This document shows, piece after piece, positions 34,801-44,763 of a stretch of DNA of 64,000 nucleotides. The stretch lies in assembly GCA_018340805.1 (NCBI GenBank), contig JACMZG010001870.1, forward strand, positions 20,460,123 to 20,524,122, given 5' to 3'. How positions within the stretch are numbered: the stretch's first letter is position 1; each line of letters starts with the position of its first letter. The notes under the pieces were generated by a model. It ran no database searches, was not told where the DNA came from, and saw nothing but the letters and a program-made list of their open reading frames with translations. Origin of the DNA: Microvelia longipes (lineage: Eukaryota > Arthropoda > Insecta > Hemiptera > Veliidae). The translations under genes and the position numbers were made by a program.

Positions 34801-37800
34801 CAACTGTTATTTGTGTCAAAAACCGTTTTTTACGTCAGATGTAAGAGTCGCAGACCATAACCACGCCACAAAAAGGTATAGGGGGGTAGCCATAGCGGGT
34901 GTAACCTAAAAATATCAGGACCCCAAATTTTTACCCGTCAATATTCACAATTTAAGCGGTTACGATAGTCATTTCCTTATTCGAGAGTTGGGCTATGGAC
35001 ATGAAAAAATTGATATTATTCCAAATACCGAGGAAAATTTATATCTTTTACTAAATACATCGGCAAAAAGATGAAATTGAGATTCATAGACAGCTACCGT
35101 TTCTTAGGGACTAGTCTAGACAAGTTGCTAGTAGTGTTACTCACTTAGAGAGCTTAGTAAACATTTTTTCCTGCAGAAGTCATCCCATTGTTGACAAGAA
35201 AGGGCGTGTTTCCGTACGATTATGTAGACTCGCTAGAGAAGCTTGAAGAGACCCAACTTCCACCAAAAGAAGCATTTTTACAAACAAGCTAAATTTCAAT
35301 GATATTGAAGACCAAGACTACGAACACGCTCAAAAGTATGGGAAGCTTTTAACTGTAAAAACCTAGGAGAGTATTGTGACATATATCTCAAAACCGATGT
35401 CTTATTACTGGCAGATATATTGAAACGTTTAGAGACGTTACTTAAAGATCATTTCCTAGATCCGGCGCATTATTATACACTGCCAACCTGTCGTGGGATG
35501 CTATGCTACGGTTCACCGGAGTCAAGCTGATTTAATAGTAGATTACGAGATGCTAATGATGATTGAAAGCGGAATACGTGGAGGAATATGTCAGTTTAGC
35601 CACAGAAAAATCGAAGCTAACAATAAATATTTAGAAAATTATGATAAAGAAAAAGAATCTTGTTAGCCTACTACGTTGACTGCAACAACTTGTACGGTAT
35701 GCAATGTCCCAGCCGCTTCCAACGGTGAGTTTAAGTGGATAGAACCAGACGTATTTACCGAACTGGAAACTGATCTTACTGACGAGAATGGTGACGAAGG
35801 ATACATCTTAGACGTTGATTAGAGTACCCTCAGTCGTTACACAAAGACCACAACGATCTTCCTTCTTATGAAAACTATGATGTAAACTCGTACCTCATTT
35901 GAACGGTAGGAAAAATATGTAGTTCACTTCCTTGCCTTGAGACAGGCAGTAAAGTTGGAATTAAAGTGTTGAAAATCAATAGAGTATTGAGTTTAAGCAA
36001 TCACCTTGGCTAAAGCCATATATAGACATGAATACTAATTAAGCCAAGTGCACCTCTGATTTCGAAAAAGATTTATACAAAATTGTACAACAACTCGTTA
36101 CGGCAAGACCATGGAAAATGTAAGAAAGAGACTAAATATGAAGCTGGTAACCAACGAGAAACAGATTGAAAAGGAAGTTTCAAAGCCAGAGTTTCTAGAC
36201 AGAATCATATATCACGAGAATTGGCGGCGGTTCATCACAGAAAAAAATCTGTAAAGTTTGATAAACCGATTTACCTTGGAATGTCGATACTTGACTTGTC
36301 AAAAATTAAAATGTATTACTTCCATTACGATGTGATGCAACCCTTATTTGGACCAGAAAGACTTCGCTTAGGGTACATGGCACCGACAGCTATATTTACG
36401 AGATAAAATGTCAAGATTTATACGCAAGTTGGAGAAAAATTAAAGATGAACTAGATACTTCAATCTGGACAAAACACATCCTTTGTACTCTCTTGTAAAT
36501 AAGAAAGTTGTTGAAATTCAAAGACGAAGCTAAAGGGAAGCCGAAAAACTCTACGTTGGCATCAAAAGCTAAAGTCTACATGATTGAGAAAGAAGACGGA
36601 ATCATAAAGAAGATTAAAGGCGTTCAGACAGCTGTAGTTAAGAATGTGTATAACGCGTCAAGACTTTTTAGACAGTGCGAAAAACAAAAAGACCCTTAGG
36701 ACCCTGTTAGGCAAATCCGATCCAAAGAACATTTCTTAGGTCAATTGAAGTTAACAAATTAGCTTTAAGCACCCTTCGACGATAAAAGAATCGTTATGCC
36801 GGACGGTATAAGTACTAGGGCTATAGGGTAAAAGAATAGGTTTATTTTATATGTTTGAAATTTCATTTTTGTTGTTTTATTTAGTTTATAAATATGTAGT
36901 TAATTTCAAAAGTATTCATTTTTAAAGTTATTTTTACAGACATATACAAGTTTCATTTAGTTTATAAATATGTACTTGTTAGGTTAAGAGGTTCCAATTT
37001 ACTATTGTATTAAAAAAAAAAAAAAAAAAAAAAAATAATAGAGCCGGTGTTGAAGCTTATATGAGTTGGGTTGGAGCCTATTTGAGCCGCTGTGGAGCCA
37101 TTTAGAGCCACTTTGGAGTCGTGTTGGAGCCTATATGAGCCAATTAGAGGCCTATATGAGCCATTTGGAGCCAAGTAGGAGCCAATATGAGCCATTTAGA
37201 GCCGAGTAGGAGCCATATATGAGCCATTTGGAGCCTAATGGGAGGGTTGAGCCATGTTGGGCCATCTAGAGCCGCCAGGTTGACCATGTGAGCCATTTGG
37301 ACTATATCGGAGCCATTTAGAGCCGTGTTGGAGCCAATATGGAGCCATTTGGAGCCTACATCGGAGCATCTAGAGCATTGGAGCCTATATGAGCCAATTA
37401 GAGCCGCTTTGGAGCCTATGTGAGCCATTTGGAGCCGGTGTGGAGCAATATGAGCCATTTGGAACTATATCGGAGCCAATATGAGCTATCGCAGAGCCTA
37501 TATGAGCCATTTAGAGCCGCTTTGGAGCCAATATGAGCATTGGAGCCTATAGAACCATTAGAGCCGAGTAGGACCTATAGAGCCAGGTTGAGTCATGTTA
37601 GAGCCAATATGAGCATTTAGAGCCCGCTTTGGAGCCTATGTGAGATTTGGAGCTATAAGGACCAATTACTGTGTGAGCCTTATAAGAGCCATTTAGAGCC
37701 AGGGTTGAGCCATGTTGGAGCCAATATGAGCCATTTAGAGCCGCTTTGGAGCCTATGTGAGCCATTTGGAGCTATATCGGAGCCATTTAGAGCTGTGTTG

Positions 37801-39123
37801 GAGCCTATATGAGCCATTTAGAGCGAGTAGGAGCCATTTGGAGGCCTATACTATAGCCGTAATGGAGTTGTATAAATAGCTTGTAAACGAACCTTTACTC
37901 GTTTTGACCATAAATTTCTACCGGTTTCATGTGTAGCCACGTGAGTTTCATTTGTGGGGATTTATTTCGAGTTTATTCTTAGAGTTTAATCATATGTTAC
38001 ACTTACACACGTCTCAACAGCTGCCGCAAATACGAGATGGAACTCTAGTATGGCGAAGCGTGCATAATTGGTCCTGGCGTGGCATAGCGTCCCGTAAACC
38101 CATAGAGGGTCCCTGGCGTGGCATAGCGACCCGTAAACCCACAGAGCGGTCCTGGCGTGGCATAGCGTCCCGTAAACCGCAATATTCCATCTTTTAAGGT
38201 CACTGGCGTGGCATAGCGTCCCGTAAACCTATATGGCGCTAAAGAGATGTAAGTGTTTGTGTAAATACGTTAAAAAAATATAAAAATACAAAAAAAAAAA
38301 TAAAAAAAAAAAATACAAAAAAAATTAAAAATAAAAATACAAAAAAAAAAAATATAGAGCGATATTTTTAAAGAGGATGATCGCCATAGTACAGTGCGAG
38401 GATGGGCACTGTAACACCTTCCCGATGTGTTCCACTTTGACGTGGTGGGAAGGCTTTAAACTAAGAGAGACACAGTCGCATGTCTCATATTGAGGATGGT
38501 CCTTATCAGGACCCTTATTTTTATTAAGCTATTAATTACACGTCACACCTGTTAAAAATAAGTAATATCTCATAAAGGATTGCGCCGGTTAGGGGTGGTC
38601 AAGCTAATAGATAAGCGAGGTTATGCGGGTATACGTTGATAAGGACATGATTAGAAAGTAACTAAAGGGGGGGGGAAGTCAGAGTTAATAGATAAGGGAG
38701 GTTATAAGGAAGGTTATAAGTGAATAAGGTAGGTTGTAGATGGAAGGTTATAGGTTGATAAGGGAGGTTATAAGAAAGGTGATAAGGGAGGTTATAAGGA
38801 AGGTTATAAAGGTAGGTTTAGGTGGAAGGTTATAGAGGGAGGTTATAAGAAGGTTATAGGTGGAAGGTATGAGGAGGGGAGGTTATAGGTGGATAGGTTG
38901 TTATAGGTGAAGGTTATGAGTGAGAGGTGGCGGGCCAGAATCGGCCTTTGCCCCTACTATTACAAAAGTAATACATATTATGAATGTTCATAGTTACATC
39001 TTTATGTATTTTTATTACATTTTACTAAACTTCTTTTCTTTCATTACAGCTCAATCACCTGAAAATGTTGCTAAGTGGAATGAAATCAGAAAGAAGGAGT
39101 TTACCCCTGGTGGCCATCATTAA
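28831..39123 (+). CDS. 77-aa predicted single-pass membrane protein, function not recognised
   Basis: Two coding exons, 28831-28990 and 39050-39123 (stop TAA), join in phase 1 (TTA T|gtaagt ... cattacag|CT CAA). The product begins MDAAKRPMKYPYTLSAKI, has one hydrophobic segment at about residues 33-50 (MWKYYFLAVGLTMPLFYKI) and a charged tail SPENVAKWNEIRKKEF ending GGHH. Size, a basic/aromatic N-terminus, one membrane span and a short charged tail are typical of small mitochondrial inner-membrane subunits or assembly factors, but I cannot match it to a named one, so this is inference only. The ATG sits just after a good splice acceptor, implying a 5' non-coding exon. The 10,059-bp intron is filled with transposons, including a Polinton derivative whose right end is 85 bp from the acceptor. 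Confidence 0.75.
29275..29828 (+). mobile_element. dispersed repeat, copy of 16068-16372
   Basis: Starts ACCAATCAGAGAAGCCGCTG, carries CAACCCCTCTCTTAAAAGAGG and ends with TTTGTAGGATTTTTTTTAGAATCGG (key blocks TTGTAGGATT, TAGAATCGG) and TGTCAAGATTTTTAAAGTCG. The matching copy in Caprin intron 7 is inverted and lacks about 250 bp of the interior (29350-29680, T/G-rich). Class unknown. Confidence 0.65.
30250..31425 (-). mobile_element. Penelope-like retroelement (PLE) fragment with inverted terminal sequences
   Basis: The coding remnant is flanked by inverted copies of one sequence: 30260-30305 (complement of TTTGCACTGATGATGG) and 31345-31405 (GCTTGTTTTTTTAGGTTTTG then CACTGATGATGGCCTCTAGT). 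Penelope-like elements are known to carry such terminal repeats in direct or inverted arrangement. The element is 5'-truncated and frameshifted. Confidence 0.7.
30720..31320 (-). pseudogene. PLE reverse transcriptase C-terminus and GIY-YIG endonuclease, broken
   Basis: On the - strand the first block (rc of about 31195-31310) reads IHRLINCPLDDLAIIHNIA followed by NGYNVNRIDNLI, the conserved region after the PLE reverse transcriptase. A second block in another frame (rc of about 30890-30965) reads GIYLVQCGICQVEYIGQTGR, the GIY-YIG nuclease signature of Penelope-like proteins, including the Cys pair before YIGQTGR. At least one frameshift and in-frame stops separate them. A hairpin at 31090-31130 (TAGTGGTGTTCTGTTCC and complement) interrupts the coding stretch and may be a later insertion. 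Confidence 0.75.
31772..32256 (+). repeat. Polinton left terminal inverted repeat
   Basis: About 485 bp. Outer part AGTAGGGGCAAAAGGCCGAT, then a degenerate array of CTTATAACCTCC units, a poly(C) run, GCTTATCTATTAGCTCTGAC and CTTATTTTTAACAGGT at the inner limit. The mirror image is at 38547-38958. The two differ in length because the CTTATAACCTCC array has fewer units on the right. Confidence 0.8.
32257..32580 (+). repeat. tandem array, ~62-bp unit, five to six copies
   Basis: Units carry TTTGGACA-GTTTATGCGATG, CGTCACACTAATG-AATAT and TTTAACGGGGAATACAGG. It begins where the left terminal repeat ends. A shorter array of TAATTAATAATCAAGTTTTT (about 33 bp, three copies) follows at 32733-32825. 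Confidence 0.7.
32930..33420 (+). pseudogene. C2H2 zinc-finger remnant of the Polinton polymerase ORF
   Basis: Frame pieces show TRLDTLRRHDNSC (about 33026-33065) and C-x2-C-x-ETFTRLDNKKNMKLH (about 33258-33318). These are repeated C2H2-type fingers with the FTRLDxxxxH pattern seen at the N-terminus of many arthropod Polinton-like polymerase proteins. Stops and frameshifts break the frame several times. Confidence 0.55.
33769..36720 (+). pseudogene. protein-primed family B DNA polymerase (Polinton pPolB), decayed
   Basis: Pieces in all three frames line up in the order of a Polinton polymerase: FPVPLDKIQLFEKKMNISIN (about 34040-34100), HDEETSHYVFISNFNRLVG (about 34219), DHNHATKRYRG (about 34853), NLSGYDSHFLI of the exonuclease region (34951-34980), GEYCDIYLKTDVLLLADIL (about 35370-35425), MIESGIRGGI (about 35560), YVDCNNLYG, polymerase motif A (35670-35697), and TDSYIYE of motif C (36376-36400). 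In motif C the first Asp of DTDS reads Gly. More than ten stops or frameshifts are present, so no functional enzyme is encoded here. Confidence 0.75.
37037..37870 (+). repeat. GAGCC minisatellite in the Polinton
   Basis: About 830 bp built from variants of TATGAGCCATTTAGAGCC and GCTTTGGAGCCTATATGAGC, periods of 18 and 36 bp with many small deletions. It starts after a run of about 23 A (37012-37034). The open frames on the - strand over it (repeats of MAHIGS) result from the period being divisible by three and are not taken as a gene. Confidence 0.85.
38070..38235 (+). repeat. tandem array, ~39-bp unit, four copies
   Basis: Units share CTGGCGTGGCATAGCGTCCC followed by GTAAACC. Spacing is 38-50 bp. 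It is followed by an A-rich low-complexity tract (38274-38352). Confidence 0.8.
38547..38958 (-). repeat. Polinton right terminal inverted repeat
   Basis: Inverted copy of 31772-32256: ACCTGTTAAAAATAAGTAAT at the inner limit, GTCAGAGTTAATAGATAAGG, GGAGGTTATAAGG-type units, and CGGCCTTTGCCCCTACT at the tip. About 412 bp. Confidence 0.8.
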
Positions 39124-40540
39124 GAAACTTTCCTATTTATAAACCAAATTGTTATCCATAGTCTTGAGGGTTTATAGGTCTCATTCAACATTGCATATGA
39201 TTACTTGTAAAGTTCAGCTAAATTTGTTATATTGTTTTTGTCCATTTTAGACTTTTAAATAGCCAAATTTTGTTTTACATTTTTTTTAAGTTAATATATC
39301 TGAGTTATAATTAAAATTGAACTTTTCATATTTTGTTTGATTTGTAAATATATTATACTTTAACACCTATAGTAACTGAATTTTATAACCTGCGGTTAAA
39401 GAAGTAGAATTGTATTGGTGTGCTATTTGGTTGTTGGAAGAATTTCTTTGGTGGAAATGAAGATGGTAAGTGTGGGAGTATTACACTATTGATAAAGAAT
39501 AATTTACATATTCTTTGTTTGGTGGATTACAAATTTCAATGAGATTCTCACCATTTTGGGGTCAGTGACAGAAAATACAAAGCTATTTAAAATAGTAATG
39601 CAAATATAATAAAATCTCAATGTAATTCATTTATTAAAATATTACTAAAAGAATAAAACCTGGGGAAAGAGAGAGGAAAAGAATTGAAAGCGAAGGAGTC
39701 ATGCCTTGCATCTACTTTATTAGAATATTTTGAGACTTTCTCTTTACTCTAGTATATAAAAAAGTATCTTATATAAATAACTATTTTGCTGATAAAAACA
39801 AAATAAGTATAAAGTAATGATAAAACTACAGTCTGTAAGCCTCATCTTTAAATGTTCCTAATGAATAACTGATATTTATATTTTTTTTAATTTACTTTGT
39901 ATACAAAAAGCTATATGTGAGGACATATTCCTGGGTTAGAACAACCTTTTGACTTCATTTTTAACTTGGGTTAAAAATGGTCCATTCATACCATGTTGAT
40001 TCAATAGGTACTTAAAAAACAGTTCAAGACTTACGATAAAAAGTGCAATTAATTGGTAACTATTTTTGACCAAGAACCTTATTTTCCATTCATCACATGA
40101 CGTGGAATATTTATTACACTTAACTTCAATAATTTTGTAATACAGTGCAGTCGGTCTACCTGTACAAATAAGAATTTTTACACTGGCAGACCAAACTGAA
40201 ATTCCTCACTTTAAGGGCCCCAAAATGACTGAAATGCCAAGCTTTTCAGAACTCTTCACAACTTATAATAATTTCGACTAAAATAATAATTTAAAATTTA
40301 TAAATAATTTAATAGAGGAATTTCATGTTCAGACCAAATTAAAAAATCTGCTTCTAAGGAGCCCAGTTTAGGATGGTCTAATTCAGCTGAAACCAGCTTC
40401 AATCATTTTAGCTTGCCGTCTACCTGTATATGTAATACCATGTTTATACATAGTTTACTTCAACTTTATTGTTTTCTAGTTGTCTCTTGACTCAGGTTGA
40501 TGAAATCATAATTTTTTACCAACCATAGGCCCCATTAATA
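39124..40540 (+). other. 3' UTR of the 77-aa gene and AT-rich intergenic DNA
   Basis: No gene or repeat recognised. No clear polyadenylation signal can be singled out. Confidence 0.35.
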
Positions 40541-40554
40541 TCACCGTATGTATG

Positions 40555-40682
40555 TATATATATATATATATAATATATATATATATATTATATATATATA
40601 AAATATATATATATATATATATACTATATATATATATTATATTAATAACACTATATTATATATATATATATGTATGATATAT
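40555..40682. repeat. (AT)n microsatellite, interrupted
   Basis: About 125 bp of TATATA with a few AA/TT and CTATAT interruptions. Confidence 0.9.
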
Positions 40683-40832
40683 AAAATATTTTTTTATCAG
40701 GAAGTTACATATAGGAATCGCCTCCCCTCAACTTCCGTCATACAAGAACTAATATAAGTGTCAAAATAAATATTAAGATACCAGTCCTTAAGATATTAAG
40801 TAAGGCTATAATGATAGTTTTAGATCCTAATT

Positions 40833-40932
40833 NNNNNNNNNNNNNNNNNNNNNNNNNNNNNNNNNNNNNNNNNNNNNNNNNNNNNNNNNNNNNNNNNNNN
40901 NNNNNNNNNNNNNNNNNNNNNNNNNNNNNNNN
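40833..40932. other. assembly gap, 100 N
   Basis: Exactly 100 N, the customary placeholder for a gap of unknown size. The 5' part of the BEL/Pao element that follows probably lies in it or has been lost. Confidence 0.95.
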
Positions 40933-40939
40933 CTTTAAA

Positions 40940-42075
40940 AAGGCTGATATGTTCTACCTATTTTTGTGTTCACAACCCGCATTCACAAACAACGCCTGTA
41001 AGAGTAGTTTTTGATGGAAGCCGAAGCATCTCAGTGTTCTTTAAACGACACGTTATATCCTGGACCGAACTCCAGAAACAAGTTCCGGATATTATTATGA
41101 ATTTTCGACTCCATAAATTTTTCTGTTGCGACATTATAAAAATGTTTCGCCAATTCTTTTACATGATGATGACCGCAAATTCACTCATAATTGTTTTTAT
41201 CGAGATAATCCAGATGAACTTTGCAAGAGTATAGGTTAAATACTGTCACATATGACTAACCCCTTCCCCTTGGCATGCTCAGAGGTCTTAATACAGCTTG
41301 CTAAGGATGAAGGTGATGTTTTTCCAGCCGCTGCACGTGTGTTGGAAGGACACCTTCATGGATGATATTACGACAGGAACCCAGTCTCTTTTCTGTTTAA
41401 TTAGTCTAGCTGATGAGTTAATCCAGTGCTCAGGGCCGCGGTTTCGAATTGAGCAAATGGAAGAGTAATTCAAAAGAATTCTATGTCTTGTCAACGCATC
41501 TTCTTCCAGTCCGCTTATATATCGAAAGATCAAACCTGTAAAATATTGGGATACGCTGGGAACCTACAACTGATGTTTTGTCCTATAATAACGACTTACC
41601 TACTCGAAGTGAACCGCCTACGAAAATATCAGTTTTATCTATTATCGCAAGTATCTACGATCCGTTAGGATTTTATCTCCGCTTACCTTTGCCTTGAAAT
41701 GTTTAATGCAGCTTCTTTGGACGGCAGGGTTAGCATGGGACGATCATCTCACTAAAGACCTGTATCAAAAATGGCATTTGCTCACTTCTGATCTATCTTG
41801 TCTCTCAAACATACGCCCGCGATGGATACCCTCAAACTTACACACTTCTATTCAAGTATTAGGATTTCTGACGCTTCCGAACGTGGGTACGTTTGTGTTA
41901 TATATTAAGAGTCTCACGTGTAATTCACCGCCGCATATATCATCTTATTGGCAAAATCTAAAAGTTGCCCCGCTAAAAGACTCTACTATTCCTCGTTTAA
42001 GAACTAGCTGTGCCTCTCTTACTAGCTCGTTCTATAGGTTCTTTACAACCTGTTTTTTCTAAATTGGTCATCGAT
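40940..42075 (+). pseudogene. BEL/Pao reverse transcriptase and RNase H remnant
   Basis: Blocks seen: RVVFDGS-type start (about 41008-41030), MNFRLHKFFCCDIIKMFRQF, the region leading to the RT catalytic centre (41097-41160), the post-RT YDPLGF-like block with TFALKCLMQLLWTAGLAWDD (41680-41745), LYQKWHLLTSDLSCLSNIRP (41760-41820), and VAPLKDSTIPRL of RNase H (41960-42000). The order and phrases are specific to BEL/Pao. The frame is broken repeatedly. Confidence 0.75.
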
Positions 42076-42399
42076 AGATTAATCTCCACACTGACTCAAG
42101 TATTGTACTTTCTTGGTTAAATAAACCGCCCCCACATTAAAAATGTATGTGGGTAACCGGGTTAATTCAATTTTAGAGCAACACTCAGTTAAACGATTGG
42201 AGACATATTTCTACCGATCTAAATATTGCTGATGTATCTAGGGTTTAGATGCTTTTAGTTTATCTCAATGTTCTGAGTGGTTCCAAGACCAAAATGGATA
42301 CACCAATCTCGTTCGGCTTGCCTGTACCTGTATGGTCTCCTATTCCCACTGAGGTACTACCTGAACTCAAACCTACGACGGCTAAAGTCCTTTTAACGA

Positions 42400-43910
42400 A
42401 GCAGATTTAGAGAAGACATTGAATGGGATGTCACAGTCTCTTCTTTTCTTAAAATACAGAAAATTCAAGTTTATGTGTCTCGTTTCATTTCTTGGTGCCG
42501 TTTGAGTTCTCAAGGAGTAGTTCCACTTTCAAATGAGCCTATTTCTGTTTCCGAACTCCGAAAGCCTTACTTAATTTTGGTCAGACAAGTTCAGAATGTT
42601 TACTTTGCAAAAGATATACTTTTGATACATTCTAAACAGCTTTTAAATCATCTTCTTTACTACCGCTTACTCCATTTATCGACAAACAAGGACTTCTTCG
42701 AGTTGGAGGTCGTCTGAAACACGCAAACTTACCTTACAGTGCTCAACATCCTTTGCTGCTTCCTAAACACTGCCATCTTACGAATGTTCTGATAGAACCA
42801 TTATCACAAATTCTATTTGCATGCTGGACCACGAACATTAAGAGCCTTGCTTCAAAAAACAGTTTTGGATTCTTTCAGCGCACTCAGTTTATACGTCAAC
42901 GATAAGAATGTGTTTGACTTGTTCTAGATTTAGCATCACAACACCATCTCCAATGATGGCTGATTTACTCCAGTAGTGACTGTCGCGCGTCCTTTTTCCC
43001 GCTGTGGTGTAGATTTAGCTGGACCTTTTCTTATTAAAGTTATCGTCGAAACGCCAGCCTTATAATAAAGGATATTTTGCCCTTTTATTGTATGTCACTA
43101 AGGCTGTTCATTTAGAGCGTTGACTAGTCTTTCTTCGGAAAGCATTTATTGCTACTCTTACTCGTTTTGTCGCCCGCCGTGGTCTCCCATCTGATATATA
43201 CAGCGATCAAGCTACTAACTTCCGTAGAGCCGCTAGAGAGCTTACAGAAATTGTCAGTTTTTTGAAACAGGAAGACAACCAACGCTACATTACTGCAGAA
43301 TTAGCTAAACTAGAGATAAACTTTCATTTCATCTGCCCTAGAGCACCCTTTATGGGTGGTATATGGGAAAGCAACATTAAAAACACTAAATGTCATCTCC
43401 ACAAGGTAGTTGGTGACAAAATACTAACAATTGAAGAGTTTGTTACTATGCTTGCCCGTGTTGAAGCAGTTCAACTCTAGACCGCTTTGTGATTTATCTC
43501 CAAGCCCTAATGAGTTGGAGGCTTTGACTCCTGTCACTTTTTAATAGGTGCACCATTAGTAGCGGTACCGGAGCTTGACTTAAACAGAATTGCCGCTGAA
43601 CAGATTATCTCGATGGCAGAAAGTGTCTCAAATGTTCCAACACTTTTGGCAACGTTGGTCTTCAGAGTATCTGTTAACATTGCAACAAAAGGCTAAATGG
43701 TTCTCTAACAACGCTGAAAATCTACAAGTTGGTCAACTTGTTTGGGTGAAAGAAGACGGAGCTTCTCCTTTGACTTTTCCTTTGGGTAGAATTGAGGAGG
43801 TTTTTCCAAACCAAGATGACGGCGTGTACGTATCGTGTCTGTTAGAACTTCTCGCGGTCTTTACAAACGACCAGTGAGAAAACTTGCTCCTTTATATCTG
43901 TCTGAATAAT
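42400..43910 (+). pseudogene. BEL/Pao integrase and C-terminal region, broken
   Basis: FLKIQKIQVYVSRFISWC and SVSELRKPYLILVRQVQ (42450-42600) are the pre-integrase segment. HCHLTNVLI ... HAGPRTLRALLQK (about 42768-42855) is the zinc-binding part. Catalytic acidic positions are seen in GVDLAGPF (about 43005-43028), IYSDQATNF (about 43195-43220) and APFMGGIWES (43345-43375). The tail has LVWVKEDGASPLTFPLGRIE and RPVRKLAPLYL (43740-43905). At least five frame breaks. Confidence 0.75.
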
Positions 43911-44195
43911 GGATCTTATTCTTTTTCTTCGAAGTCGAAATTTTGATTTTCAAAGATAATTTATTTTCATTCATGAAGCTATACTTTTTTCATTTTGATT
44001 TAACTTTAACTTTCAAGTAAAATTTTTATTTAACTTTTACATCTGAAGTAAACTCATTTTTTTTACAAATTTAATTTCTTAATCATACTTCAATTAACTT
44101 TAACTTAACTTTGCTTACTTACTTATGCTTAATTTCATGCCTGTAACTCTGTTGAAATTTACTAAGAATCATTGTCACTTCTTGGCCGGCGGTTT

Positions 44196-44496
44196 TGGTA
44201 AAATAATTATGAAATAATACGGAGTTTAAACCGTTCAGATAATAATTGTTTACTGTTGTGCGGTCAACGTTCAACCTCAGAAGAAAGGTGTGAAAATACA
44301 AGAAGAAAGCAGTGTGCGTGTGCGTCTTAACGCTATACATACTCGAGCCTAGCTCTCCGCCCGCCGCTAACCAACAGGTACCGCCTCGTTCTTTTTTAAA
44401 GTATCCGCTAACCGCTTGTTTATGGCTACAGTCCTCCATATACATACTACATGGTGTGACGTCACTTATCCCGATTTTCGGTGTAAACTTCCACCA
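44196..44496 (+). repeat. BEL/Pao 3' LTR
   Basis: Starts after CTTGGCCGGCGGTTT with TGGTAAAATAATT and ends CTTCCACCA. The 3' limit is fixed by comparison: the second copy at 63805-64000 matches from AAAGCAGTGTG-like sequence through CTTCCACCAA, then the two diverge. TG...CA ends fit LTR rules. The 5' limit is inferred. Confidence 0.65.
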
Positions 44497-44639
44497 AATG
44501 CTTTTAGTCCTCCTCCTGGTCCTCTTTGTTTGGGCTAATAGTTTTTCAAACTCTTGCCTAAATTTGACCCAGTTAGCCATTTTTAGTTTTTTTTGCTATC
44601 CACACAATTAATTATTTGACAGTATACTATTTTAATTGG

Positions 44640-44691
44640 AAAATTGTCATCCCCCATCATGGGCGTAGCCAGGGTTGCCTTAAGGGGGGGC

Positions 44692-44755
<64 letters not shown>

Positions 44756-44763
44756 GATATATA
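44640..44763. repeat. transposon-end-like GGGCGTAGCCAGG motif and (AT)n tract
   Basis: CATCATGGGCGTAGCCAGGG followed by a G run and GGGCCC, then (AT)n at 44697-44750. A related sequence in opposite orientation, CCTGGCTCGCCCATG, follows a G/C run at 49430-49472. The two could be opposite ends of one interrupted element. Confidence 0.35.

Larger units (their letters stand above)
31772..38958 (+). mobile_element. Polinton/Maverick derivative, 7.2 kb, internally decayed
   Basis: The ends start AGTAGGGGCAAA and finish with its complement TTTGCCCCTACT. They are flanked by a 6-bp duplication ATTACA (31766-31771 and 38959-38964). AG-starting long terminal inverted repeats, 6-bp duplications and a protein-primed-type DNA polymerase B define the Polinton class. 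Intact Polintons are about 15-20 kb and also encode integrase, ATPase, protease and capsid proteins. None of these is visible here, so this is a deletion derivative or a Polinton-related non-autonomous family. Confidence 0.8.
40933..44496 (+). mobile_element. BEL/Pao LTR retrotransposon, 3' part
   Basis: Contains, in order, remnants of the BEL/Pao reverse transcriptase, RNase H, integrase and C-terminal domain, then a GGCCGGCGG tract typical of the region before the 3' LTR in this family, and the LTR. Gag, protease and the 5' LTR are missing at the gap. Stop codons and frameshifts are frequent. Confidence 0.8.

Noticed and set aside
37010..37458. - strand frames with MAHIGS repeats as a repeat protein
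   Set aside because: The period of the GAGCC minisatellite is a multiple of three, which keeps frames open. There is no start context or wider ORF.
37037..37870. CRISPR-like array
   Set aside because: The units are contiguous diverged minisatellite repeats without unique spacers, in a eukaryotic genome.
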